From DTU098 sp964498525 (GTDB lineage: Bacteria; Bacillota; Desulfotomaculia; Desulfotomaculales; Pelotomaculaceae), in contig CAZCGU010000022.1 of assembly GCA_964498525.1 (NCBI GenBank), positions 1 to 23,687 of the forward strand: DNA of 23,687 nt, in the 5' to 3' direction. The position numbers were made by a program, and so were the translations under genes. Shown here piece after piece: positions 13,661 through 21,031 of the stretch; within the stretch, counting starts at the first letter, position 1, and every line of letters begins with the position of its first letter. The notes beneath the pieces are model-generated. The model saw only the letters and a program-made list of their open reading frames with translations, had not been told where the DNA came from and ran no database searches.

Positions 13661-14206
13661 ATGGACTGTTTGAACCGGTCGTGTTGGGATATCATAAATC
13701 GTGTTCGAATGTTATGGATGCAACATAGTGAATGGACCAGGGCGGCTTTTGTTGCCACTATTTTTAAAAATCCGGACGAGGAAGCGGTGTTGCAAAGGCT
13801 TTTAAGGAATCCCGCGGATTTTTCCAGTTTTTTATACTGTTTCTTTGGCTGGCAGTTTGCCTTATCCTTCAGGAACCTGCTCACCGAGCATTTAAATCTC
13901 GCCGTCGCCCTTGTGAGAGCTGCCATGGCTAACGACACTGCAGAGGCTGAAATGATTAATAAGCGGCTATTCAAAAATGCCGACGAGTTGTCTGCTCTTA
14001 TGTCCACCGCCAGTCCCTGCTGGCAGTATTATACCTGGAGAACTATGCTTTACAGACACCTGAATTTGGCAATACAGATGGCTTCTGAAATGATAAGCGG
14101 TGATTATAAAAAGAGCGTTCAAACCTACGACAGTTTTGAAGCCGAGGTTATGTCCATGGCGGATCTGATGATAAAAGGTATACTTCCGTGCAGGGGCGCC
14201 CGTTAA
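13661..14206 (+). CDS. Unidentified helical protein built of three ~56-residue repeats
   Basis: 181 residues, no signal peptide, no membrane segment. Three similar units begin near residues 18, 73 and 129 (period 55-56). Units 2 and 3 open with LLTEHLNLAVALV and MLYRHLNLAIQMA, and the three end with ADFSSFL, ADELSALM and MSMADLM. Linkers containing Trp (FFGWQFALSFRN; PCWQYYTWRT) separate them. Each unit looks like a two-helix hairpin with a conserved His near its start, and a four-helix or metal-binding assembly is conceivable. Start: ATG 13661 has GGGGGAG upstream; ATG 13631 has none. I have a vague memory of similar Desulfotomaculum hypothetical proteins but no function. Followed by a promoter for the PadR operon. 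Confidence 0.7.
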   Translation: MDCLNRSCWDIINRVRMLWMQHSEWTRAAFVATIFKNPDEEAVLQRLLRNPADFSSFLYCFFGWQFALSFRNLLTEHLNLAVALVRAAMANDTAEAEMINKRLFKNADELSALMSTASPCWQYYTWRTMLYRHLNLAIQMASEMISGDYKKSVQTYDSFEAEVMSMADLMIKGILPCRGAR

Positions 14207-14234
14207 TATTTTCCTGAACATAAAGAACATAATA

Positions 14235-14292
14235 TTGACTGCAGGATAAGTTAGATGATAATGTATCGCTAACGATATATATCGTTAGCGAT
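14235..14292 (+). promoter_or_regulatory. Promoter and 28-bp palindromic operator of the padR efflux operon
   Basis: TTGACT (14235-14240), a 16-base spacer and GATAAT (14257-14262) form a good promoter. A perfect 28-bp palindrome at 14265-14292 follows directly, with half-site ATCGCTAACGATAT repeated inverted. It would cover the transcription start. The first downstream gene is a PadR repressor, so autoregulation with loss of binding on drug or ligand is the natural inference. Confidence 0.72.
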
Positions 14293-14420
14293 TACTTTGT
14301 TTGCGGAATCAACACAGGCAGCTGCATTTTTTGCGCTTAGCAGCGGGACATGTTGCAAGCAAAGTATTGCAAAAGTATACGGTGACCCTGTGTTAAATTA
14401 GGGGAAAGGAGATGAGTCTA

Positions 14421-14457
14421 CCGGGGGCGCCGCGCCATTTGGGCGCCAGCACCCCGG
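14421..14457 (+). promoter_or_regulatory. GC-rich hairpin between ribosome site and padR start
   Basis: CCGGG (14421-14425) pairs with CCCGG (14453-14457), and GGCGCC (14426-14431) with GGCGCC (14442-14447). A good AAAGGAG (14405-14411) precedes it and the padR ATG follows six bases after. Folding would bring the ribosome site to an effective 15 bases from the start. An overlapping 26-codon frame starts at ATG 14412, immediately after the AAAGGAG, and ends inside padR at 14492. Confidence 0.45.
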
Positions 14458-14463
14458 GCAGGC

Positions 14464-14862
14464 ATGGAAAAGGACAGAGAAAAAATATATGAAAAGCTTA
14501 TAGATGTTTCGAAATTAAGCAGGGGGCTGCTATTAAAGGGAATCCTGCCTTATTATGTCCTCAGCCAGCTGGCAGAGGAAAAAATGTACGGAAAGAAGAT
14601 CCTGGAACGGATTTATGAGGTGACCGGGGGGAACTGGAAGCCTTCCCCGGGTTCTGTTTACCCTTTGCTGCGGCGGATGGCGCATTTGGGCCTGGTGTCT
14701 GAGTGTATCGATGATTCGGGCGGCCATCCCAAAAGGATCTATGAACTGACTGACGCCGGACGGATGGCCTGCAGGGACATGAGGAAGGAGATTCGTCCCC
14801 GCCTGAAAAGGACCATAGACCTGCTGTCGCTTCACCTGGCTGAGCTGGAAAAGGAAGATTAA
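14464..14862 (+). CDS. PadR-family transcriptional regulator
   Basis: 132 residues with the PadR winged helix: GILPYYVLSQLAEEKMYGKK (about 22-41), the recognition region WKPSPGSVYPLLRRM (about 58-72) and the wing GHPKRIYELTDAGR (about 87-100), followed by a short dimerisation helix. It lacks the longer C-terminal domain of some PadR proteins. First gene of a unit with an HlyD-like adaptor, MacB-like permease and ATPase, so it most likely represses this efflux system through the 28-bp palindrome. Start: ATG 14464 is the only plausible start in frame (a TGA lies in frame at 14413), yet it lacks a close Shine-Dalgarno site; the strong AAAGGAG is 52 bases upstream across a hairpin. Confidence 0.88.
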   Translation: MEKDREKIYEKLIDVSKLSRGLLLKGILPYYVLSQLAEEKMYGKKILERIYEVTGGNWKPSPGSVYPLLRRMAHLGLVSECIDDSGGHPKRIYELTDAGRMACRDMRKEIRPRLKRTIDLLSLHLAELEKED

Positions 14863-14935
14863 GGTGCCTTTTACAGGTACATAGGGTATTTGTTTCTTAA
14901 AACCAACCAAACCCGGACTTCGGGCCGGCATCAGG

Positions 14936-15022
14936 GCGCTTATAAAAGCAAGGGACTTCTTTTCTGTGGCATAGGGCTGAAAATAATCCCTGGCCCGGGA
15001 TCCGTACAAAAGCGCTTATAAA
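14936..15022. repeat. Direct repeat GCGCTTATAAA in the padR-hlyD gap
   Basis: The same 11 bases occur at 14936-14946 and 15012-15022, 76 bases apart, inside the 210-base spacer between padR and the adaptor gene. The spacer has no supported gene. The repeats could be regulatory sites for the transporter genes or chance in a short window. Confidence 0.3.
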
Positions 15023-15072
15023 CTCTGCTTCAGGTTGATTGAAAGCTGGCGAAGTTGGAAGGGGGTTCGCAT

Positions 15073-16293
15073 ATGGCAGGAAAGAAGAAGATCGGGCGGG
15101 TAAAAATACTGGCGGGTTTTTTGGTGCTGGTTGCGGTTTTGTACGGAGCCCGGTCAGTTTACCTGAAGAAAAACACGGTGGACTATTACAGGCTGAAGCC
15201 GCTTGATATCAACCAGACCGTGCTGGCCAGCGGCAGGGTCAGCTATCCCCAGCCATATGAGATTACAGCTGCCACTGCCGGTAAAATATCCACTGTTAAC
15301 TGCAGCGAAGGGGAACTGGTGCAGGAAGGCCAGCTGCTAATCCAGATGGATGACTATCAGGACAGGCAGAATGTGCAACTGGCTCTGAGCGATCTAAACC
15401 TTATACGGAGCAAGCAAAGAAATATCGCAGAAGAGACCTTGCCCAAGCAAGAAGAACAAATGCGCCAGGACAGGGTGAAGCTGGAAGAAGCGGAAAAAGA
15501 ACTGGATCGCTTGAAAACGCTTTACGGGCAGGGCGCCGTGCCGGCAGTGGAGCTGGAAAGGGCTGGCAACAATTATCAGTTGCTTCTTTCCCAATATAAC
15601 CAGACCGTTCTTACCAGGGACTCCCTGGCGGGGGGAAGCGGAGCGGCTGAAATAGAGGCCCAGATATCCTACCATGAAGCCCAGTTGAAGATAACGCAAA
15701 AGACGGTGGAAGATAAGAAGATAGTATCGCCGGTTACGGGGACAGTCAGCAAGGTGAATTTTTCCCCCGGCCAGCAGGTGTTTGCCGGAGAAGCGCTCTT
15801 AACCGTTCTGCGGCAGCAAAACTGGGTTGTTGAAGCGGATGTGGACCAAAAAGAGCTTTCTTATTTGAAGCCGGGGCAGCCTGCTTTAGTGGCCCTTGAC
15901 GCCTATCCCCGGGAAAGTCTTGAAGCGGAGCTGCTTTATATCTCGCCCCGGATTGACGAACAAAAAGGCGCCTGCCTTTTGCGGCTGGAGATAAAAAACA
16001 CGCAACCCTTTATCAGGCACGGTATGGCGGCCAGCGTCGAGCTTTTGACGGAGACTAACAGCAACGTTTTGGCGCTGCCCAAGCAATTTGTAGATTTTAC
16101 GGAAAAGGAAGCGTTTTTATGGGTCCTGCAGGACAGTAAGGCTGTAAAAAAACCTTTAACATACATAAGTGTTGGCGAGCGCTGGGTTATTGCTGAAAAC
16201 CTGCCGGAAGGAACTGTGGTGCTGTCCCCGGCAAAAAAACCAGGCGGCTCCAAGGTGCGCCTTGGCCGGGAGGTCCCGCCCGATGAAGTTTAA
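15073..16293 (+). CDS. HlyD/MacA-like efflux adaptor (membrane fusion protein)
   Basis: 406 residues anchored by one N-terminal membrane segment (about 10-27, ILAGFLVLVAVLYGA) after a basic start (MAGKKKIGRVK). The order is that of the family: a first half of a biotinyl-lipoyl domain (TAGKISTVNCSEGELVQEGQ, about 70-90), a helical hairpin or coiled coil (about 110-205), the second lipoyl half (VSPVTGTVSKVNFSPGQQVF), then beta-barrel domains. Start: ATG 15073 with GGAAGGGGG upstream; TTG 15055 is possible but overlaps that site. Its stop overlaps the permease start. Works outside the membrane to couple the MacB-like transporter to substrate export. Confidence 0.9.
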   Translation: MAGKKKIGRVKILAGFLVLVAVLYGARSVYLKKNTVDYYRLKPLDINQTVLASGRVSYPQPYEITAATAGKISTVNCSEGELVQEGQLLIQMDDYQDRQNVQLALSDLNLIRSKQRNIAEETLPKQEEQMRQDRVKLEEAEKELDRLKTLYGQGAVPAVELERAGNNYQLLLSQYNQTVLTRDSLAGGSGAAEIEAQISYHEAQLKITQKTVEDKKIVSPVTGTVSKVNFSPGQQVFAGEALLTVLRQQNWVVEADVDQKELSYLKPGQPALVALDAYPRESLEAELLYISPRIDEQKGACLLRLEIKNTQPFIRHGMAASVELLTETNSNVLALPKQFVDFTEKEAFLWVLQDSKAVKKPLTYISVGERWVIAENLPEGTVVLSPAKKPGGSKVRLGREVPPDEV

Positions 16294-17500
16294 TACTTAC
16301 GAATTCATGATCGCCTGGAGGTTCCTTATGCACGGCAGGTCGCAGACGGTGCTGATTATCCTCGGTATCGCCATCGGTGTGGCCGTGCAGGTTTTTTTAA
16401 TATCCCTGATGGACGGGCTGCAGAGAAATCTTATACAGCGCACTATCGGTTCTTCCCCGCACATTACCATAGCGCCGCCTTTGTCCGCCCCGCGGCCCCA
16501 GGGTATAGGCGGGGGCGCCATTGACGACTATCCAAAGCCGCTGAAAACCGAGGAGAGCGAAATATTGTCGTGGCAGCGCTACGGCGATTATCTGGGCGGC
16601 ATGAATGAAATAACTGTGGCCGCCCCGATTGTTAACGGCAATTGCTACATAGAAAAAGGGAGGTCGTCTTTCCCGGTTATAGTCAAAGGAATAACGCTGC
16701 CCGAGGCCGATGTGATCTACAAGTTTAAAAAGAATATTATTAACGGGGACCTTCGGCCGGGCGGAAACAACGTCCTCATCGGTGTGGCTTCCTCTGAAAA
16801 ATCCGGCTTGCAGGCGGGCGATACTTTTTATCTCAGAAACCAAAAGGGAACGGGCGATTATTTTACGATCCAGGGCATATTTGACCTGGGATCGTCGGCG
16901 GCCAACAATATGGTGGTGATGTCCCTGGACCGGGCGCGTACCTTTTTGGACATCACCGGCATCTCGGCTATTGAAATCCAGGTGCATGACGTGTTTGCGG
17001 CGGACGGCCTGGCTAAAGGGCTGAGGGGAAGTTTCAGCCAGGTCAAGGTGGAGTCCTGGCAGGAAAGGAACAGCGAATTGCTGAGCGGCCTGCGGGCGCA
17101 GGACACCTCTTCCGTCATGATCCAGTTTTTTGTCTTGCTCAGCATTACCCTGGGCATCGCCAGCGTCCTGGCTATTATCGCCATTCAAAAATCCCGCCAG
17201 CTGGGCATTTTGAAGGCAATGGGAGCCAATGACCAAAGCGCCGCCCGCATTTTTATCATTCAGGGTTTTTCCATCGGCCTGGCCGGGGCGCTAGTGGGCA
17301 TTTTGCTGGGGCTTGGTATGACCCAGCTGTTCATGTTCGGGACAAAAAGCAGCGGCGGTCCCACCTATGAGTTGAAAATAACGCTGGTCAACGTCCTCTT
17401 GCCCGCGGTTCTGGCCGCCGCTTCGGCCTCCGTTGCCTCTCTTGTGCCCGCCCGCCGGGCAGCCGGACTAAACCCGATGGAGGTTATCAGAAATGGATAA
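16283..17500 (+). CDS. MacB/FtsX-type ABC transporter permease
   Basis: 405 residues with the MacB-like layout: one N-terminal membrane helix (about 20-41, TVLIILGIAIGVAVQVFLIS), a large extracytoplasmic domain (about 45-265), and three C-terminal helices including FVLLSITLGIASVLAIIAIQ and GFSIGLAGALVGILLGLG, ending in the family's NPMEVIR motif. The cytoplasmic coupling sequence ILKAMGA is conserved. Start: ATG 16283 with GGGAGG upstream, overlapping the adaptor gene by 11 bases; the longer open frame from 16169 is only out-of-frame adaptor sequence. Overlaps the ATPase gene by 8 bases, so the three are translationally coupled. Substrate unknown; drugs, peptides or lipids are typical. Confidence 0.92.
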   Translation: MKFNTYEFMIAWRFLMHGRSQTVLIILGIAIGVAVQVFLISLMDGLQRNLIQRTIGSSPHITIAPPLSAPRPQGIGGGAIDDYPKPLKTEESEILSWQRYGDYLGGMNEITVAAPIVNGNCYIEKGRSSFPVIVKGITLPEADVIYKFKKNIINGDLRPGGNNVLIGVASSEKSGLQAGDTFYLRNQKGTGDYFTIQGIFDLGSSAANNMVVMSLDRARTFLDITGISAIEIQVHDVFAADGLAKGLRGSFSQVKVESWQERNSELLSGLRAQDTSSVMIQFFVLLSITLGIASVLAIIAIQKSRQLGILKAMGANDQSAARIFIIQGFSIGLAGALVGILLGLGMTQLFMFGTKSSGGPTYELKITLVNVLLPAVLAAASASVASLVPARRAAGLNPMEVIRNG

Positions 17501-18257
17501 CATTGCCGTGCTGGAAAGGATCAACAAATTCTATGGAGATGAAGTGGTTGTCCAGGTATTGTTCGATATCGATCTGTCCATAAGGAGCGGCCAGTTTACC
17601 GCCTTTATTGGGCCGTCAGGTTCGGGCAAGAGTACCTTGTTGAACATTATCGGCCTGCTGGAAGCGCCCACCAGCGGAAAGATCGTTTTGGACGGTCAGG
17701 ACATTTCCGGTTTGGACAAGAACGAGCTGGCCCACTATCGCAACGATAAAATCGGCTTTATATTTCAGTTTCATTATTTGCTGCCCGAATTTACGGCCCT
17801 GGAAAATATCCTGATTCCCCACTGGATCGGTAAAGGCAAACCGCCCAGGGAGGTTGCCGACCGGGCCAGGTACCTGATGGAGCGGATAGGGATTGAGCAG
17901 TACGGCGGCAGCTACCCGCACCAGATGTCCGGGGGTCAGCAGCAAAGGGTGGCCATTGCCCGGTCCCTGATCAACCAGCCGAAAATAATATTCGCCGACG
18001 AGCCGACCGGAAACCTGGACAGCAAGACCAGCGGCATGGTGATGGAGCTATTGAAGGAAATAGTGAGGGAAAACAAAACGAACCTGGTAATGGTCACCCA
18101 CGATCGTGATATTGCCGCCGGCGCGGACCGGGTGATAGAAATCGTGGACGGCAGGATTAACTGCGATTTCACTGTCGACCGGGCAGGCAAAGAAAAGGTC
18201 AGGCGGGAACTGGAGCATTTGGCCAGCACTTTCAGCGGCGCAGAGGGCGGCAAGTAA
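17493..18257 (+). CDS. MacB/LolD-type ABC transporter ATPase
   Basis: 254 residues. Walker A GPSGSGKST (40-48), Q-loop FIFQFHYLLPEFTALEN (about 89-105), signature MSGGQQQRVAIARS (145-158), Walker B IIFADEPTGNLDS with Glu170, and switch His in VMVTHDRD are all intact and typical of the LolD/MacB ATPase group. Partner of the preceding permease (8-base overlap). Unlike Gram-negative MacB, ATPase and permease are separate proteins, the usual Firmicute form. The C-terminal ~35 residues are a charged extension beyond the ABC fold. Last gene of the padR unit; no T-tailed hairpin directly follows. Confidence 0.93.
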   Translation: MDNIAVLERINKFYGDEVVVQVLFDIDLSIRSGQFTAFIGPSGSGKSTLLNIIGLLEAPTSGKIVLDGQDISGLDKNELAHYRNDKIGFIFQFHYLLPEFTALENILIPHWIGKGKPPREVADRARYLMERIGIEQYGGSYPHQMSGGQQQRVAIARSLINQPKIIFADEPTGNLDSKTSGMVMELLKEIVRENKTNLVMVTHDRDIAAGADRVIEIVDGRINCDFTVDRAGKEKVRRELEHLASTFSGAEGGK

Positions 18258-18592
18258 ACCGGACTAATATATGCCGCCGGCAACCACCCCTTATACCCGC
18301 CCGACAATTGAGGAAAATACTGATCAGCAACCCTGTCTCCTTTGACACCTTTGTTCACCCGACAGTTCCCCTGACAGCCCTCTGATAAAAATGTCAGCGG
18401 TCCGCCTTCCCGGCATACCCCTGACCCGGCTAAAAAGATGTCAACTACCCTGTCTCCCCGGCATCCCCACCCCTCCGGGTCTGACAGGTGTCTGTACCCC
18501 GTTCCCCCGCCAATCCCAAAATGTTGTCCGCGATCCCGGCCCCCGAACACCCTTCCTGGCAACCCGTATTCCCAACACTCTTGAACTTGTAG
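18258..18592. other. C-rich intergenic region without a gene
   Basis: A pyrimidine-rich spacer with repeated words such as CCTGTCTCC, CTGACA and CCCCGGCATCCCC. It looks like the reverse-strand version of the G-rich block near 10684, so both may belong to one dispersed repeat family. No ribosome site or family-like protein sequence was found on either strand. Confidence 0.4.
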
Positions 18593-18632
18593 AAAAAACC
18601 CCGGCGGTAAATTTCACACGCAGGGGGTTTTT
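18593..18632. terminator. Bidirectional intrinsic terminator
   Basis: AAAAAACCCC (18593-18602) pairs with GGGGGTTTTT (18623-18632) around a 20-base loop, with T-runs on both strands. It lies between the convergent efflux operon and the MFS gene and can end both. Confidence 0.7.
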
Positions 18633-18745
18633 ATTTTTGTTCTATCACCGTTGCACCCGGGAACCCTGGTGTTGCCTGGGGACTATTGAAAACCTTTGCA
18701 AAGGAATTTGACCGTCCGGGCGGCAATGCAAAACAAATTAAACAT

Positions 18746-19909
18746 TTATGCGGACCTGCCGCTTGCTTTTCGGCCCAGCAATAAATAGCTGACCAGGGCG
18801 GCCATACCCGGTATCGAGGCCAGGACGTACATAACATTATAACCGGTTACACTTGCTATAGCTCCCCACATAATCGAGCTGAGCCCGATACCCAGATCAA
18901 AACCCGTGAAAAATGTACCATTGGCCAAACCGCGCCGCTGGGGAGGTACAGATATAACGGCTAAAGCCTGCAGGGCCGGTTGTGTTGCCCCAAAGCCCGC
19001 CCCGTAAAGTATGGCAACCAGCCAAAACCACTGCATGCTGTTCGCAAAATAAAGCAAAAACATGGCCGCGGCAATAAGGATAACGCCAGGAATGATTATA
19101 TAGTCAAACCCAATCTTGTCGGCAAGTCGGCCGCAAATTGGCCGGGCCAGGGTAAGCGTCAGGGCGTAAATGGTAAAGAAGGAGCCGATATTCCCGATAC
19201 CCCTCTGGGCGGCATACAAGGCAATAAACGCTACGACGGCGCCATAGGTCATGGTAATGAAAAACATAACTATGGTTGGCCGCACAGCCGATTTTTCGAT
19301 TAAGTTGAACCCGGTCCCGGAGGCGGCCGGCTTGTGGTAATTTATGGTGAAAGCCAGCACAATTGCAACCGCAAGCATACCTGCCGACAGCAAAAACAGT
19401 TCAAGAAAATTGTAGCGGTTGATAATATAAAGGCCTAAAGCCGGCGCCAGGGCCATGGATAACGTGCTGGCCAGGCCGTAATATCCCATGCCTTCCCCTA
19501 ACCTGGATTTGGGAATAAGGTCGGTAGCCACCGTACTGGATGCGGTGCTGGTAAGTCCCCAACCAAAGCCATGGATAAAACGGAAAGCAAGCAGGATTAA
19601 CAGGGATGGCGCCCATATGTAGGCCAGAACACTGGCGGTAAAAATGAACAAACCTATAAAAAATATACCCTTGCGGCCGTATGCATCCAGAAAATACCCG
19701 GTAAATGGGCGAATGATTACCGCGGAAAAAGTAAAAATTCCTACCACCAAACCAACGGCAGTGTCAGTGCCGCCTAAATGCTTGGCGTATACGGGAAGAG
19801 TAGGCATCAACATTTGAAACCCTATGAAAGTAAACAGGTTGATCAAAGTAATAACAACAAAATCACGGGTCCAAAGTTGTTCTTCCCGGATTATTGCCTT
19901 TTGCACCAT
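18746..19909 (-). CDS. MFS transporter (exporter type)
   Basis: 387 residues with 12 predicted membrane helices. Motif A occurs as GYFLDAYGRKG between helices 2 and 3 (about 71-81), with a degenerate copy GRLADKIGFD in the second half. Proline- and glycine-rich helices such as FIHGFGWGLTSTASSTVATD are usual for drug/H+ or general exporters of this fold. Substrate cannot be inferred. Start: ATG with AAGGAGAAGG upstream. It is monocistronic and convergent with the efflux operon, divergent from the flavin/ferredoxin gene. Confidence 0.9.
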   Translation of the reverse strand: MVQKAIIREEQLWTRDFVVITLINLFTFIGFQMLMPTLPVYAKHLGGTDTAVGLVVGIFTFSAVIIRPFTGYFLDAYGRKGIFFIGLFIFTASVLAYIWAPSLLILLAFRFIHGFGWGLTSTASSTVATDLIPKSRLGEGMGYYGLASTLSMALAPALGLYIINRYNFLELFLLSAGMLAVAIVLAFTINYHKPAASGTGFNLIEKSAVRPTIVMFFITMTYGAVVAFIALYAAQRGIGNIGSFFTIYALTLTLARPICGRLADKIGFDYIIIPGVILIAAAMFLLYFANSMQWFWLVAILYGAGFGATQPALQALAVISVPPQRRGLANGTFFTGFDLGIGLSSIMWGAIASVTGYNVMYVLASIPGMAALVSYLLLGRKASGRSA

Positions 19910-19970
19910 TAAATCCTTCTCCTTTTTATTGCTATTTCTTTTATTGCTACTTCAAGATATTAAAGCGCGC

Positions 19971-20015
19971 CCAAAATTTTGGCGCTTGCTATATTTTAAC
20001 TGATTACAGCTGCAA
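19971..20015 (-). promoter_or_regulatory. Promoter and palindrome upstream of the MFS gene
   Basis: On the minus strand TTGCAG (20015-20010), a 16-base spacer and TATAGC (19993-19988) form a promoter about 80 bases before the ATG. Directly downstream lies a perfect 12-bp palindrome CCAAAATTTTGG (19971-19982) with extra GC arms outside it, either an operator or a leader hairpin. Confidence 0.45.
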
Positions 20016-20123
20016 AAGCTACTTTCCGCCGGGTTATATCTTTATTTTTTGTGGTTTGCAACGGAATTTCCTTGGTCCGGCTTTTGATTTTTAATCCGGG
20101 ATAAAAAACGGCAAAACACCAAC

Positions 20124-20152
20124 TTGACAATGGTTAGATGTCTAACTATAAT
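20124..20152 (+). promoter_or_regulatory. Near-consensus promoter with inverted repeat in the spacer
   Basis: TTGACA (20124-20129), 17-base spacer, TATAAT (20147-20152): both boxes perfect. The spacer holds GTTAGA-TG-TCTAAC (20133-20146), an inverted repeat with 6-bp arms, placed where a repressor would block RNA polymerase. It serves the gene starting at 20201 and rules out the open frame's first ATG at 20138, which lies inside it. Confidence 0.8.
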
Positions 20153-20200
20153 ATAAATGTAAAAAGATACAATAACTTTGGGAGTAAAGGAGAAAAGCCG

Positions 20201-20884
20201 ATGACAATCGAAGAAATTTACCGGAGGTTTGATGAGATTGGTTGTTTAACATTCGCGACAATTGACGGCGATTACCCGGAAACCAGGATCGCCCATTTGT
20301 TTGCCTGGGACGAAGAAGGATTGTATTTTCGGACTATGACGATAAAACCATTTTACAAACAACTGAAAGAAACGGGAAAGGTCTCCATCTGCGGCCTTTC
20401 GGCGTCCCCCCATGTGGAGATTGGAGAAGACGGACTGCCTAACTTTGAACCCGGATATACCATTAAAGCAACGGGTGATGTAAAGGAAATATCATTTGAA
20501 GAACTGAAAGAAAAAGCAAGCAGGAAACCAATTTTTCAATTGGGGGTCAAGGATACCGTCAAGTATCCGGACACGGTTACATTCTGCCTTTATAGATTCA
20601 AGGGTGATTATTACAACTATGACTATGATTGCATCAACCGGGATCACAAGATTATAAGGGAACACTTTAATTTTGGGAATTTCCCGGACCGGTTTAAAGG
20701 TTTAAAGATTAATATGAATAAGTGCAATAAGTGCGGCAGATGTGAAGAATTGTGTCAATCAATCAATTTTAAAGCGATTTACCAAATTGCGGGAGAGGGG
20801 TATGCGATCGATGTGGATAAATGCGATGTTTGCGGCAGCTGCTCCAAGATATGTCCGGTAAATGCGATAGAGTCCTATTGCTAG
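20201..20884 (+). CDS. Pyridoxamine-phosphate-oxidase-like flavin protein fused to a 2[4Fe-4S] ferredoxin
   Basis: 227 residues. The N-terminal ~150 match the FMN-binding split-barrel fold (EEIYRRFDEIGCLTFATIDG, GLYFRTMTIKPFYKQLKETG). The C-terminus is a ferredoxin with two cluster motifs: Cys175-x2-178-x2-181-x3-185 and Cys208-x2-211-x2-214-x3-218 (CDVCGSCSKICPVNAI). The first lacks the usual Pro after the fourth Cys. A cytosolic flavin/Fe-S electron-transfer reductase is likely; the substrate is unknown. Start: ATG 20201 with AAAGGAG eight bases upstream. Expressed from a near-consensus promoter with an internal operator, so probably strong and inducible. Followed by the promoter of an amino-acid importer. 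Confidence 0.88.
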   Translation: MTIEEIYRRFDEIGCLTFATIDGDYPETRIAHLFAWDEEGLYFRTMTIKPFYKQLKETGKVSICGLSASPHVEIGEDGLPNFEPGYTIKATGDVKEISFEELKEKASRKPIFQLGVKDTVKYPDTVTFCLYRFKGDYYNYDYDCINRDHKIIREHFNFGNFPDRFKGLKINMNKCNKCGRCEELCQSINFKAIYQIAGEGYAIDVDKCDVCGSCSKICPVNAIESYC

Positions 20885-20931
20885 AAACAAAGAAGCCCAA
20901 TCCAGGGGGCGGAATTATGGAAAAAAAGCGG

Positions 20932-20960
20932 TTGAAGAGTGGGCTGTTCATCTGTAAGAT
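20932..20960 (+). promoter_or_regulatory. Promoter of the amino-acid ABC importer operon
   Basis: TTGAAG (20932-20937), 17-base spacer, TAAGAT (20955-20960), about 70 bases before the binding-protein ATG. No operator-like repeat was noted. A 21-codon frame starting with ATG 20917 overlaps it and is probably chance. Confidence 0.5.
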
Positions 20961-21031
20961 AAGAGATATCCAGGCCATTTAATAAATCCGACGCTAAAGA
21001 TTTCGGCATAATAAAGATGGGGGAAAAACAG

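Noticed and set aside
16397..17236. 279-codon minus-strand open frame opposite the MacB-like permease
   Set aside because: High-GC antisense shadow. The plus strand carries clear permease motifs and overlapping operon joints.
20917..20982. 21-codon frame after the flavin/ferredoxin gene with a G-rich sequence upstream
   Set aside because: Too short, no recognisable sequence, and it overlaps the likely importer promoter; probably chance.
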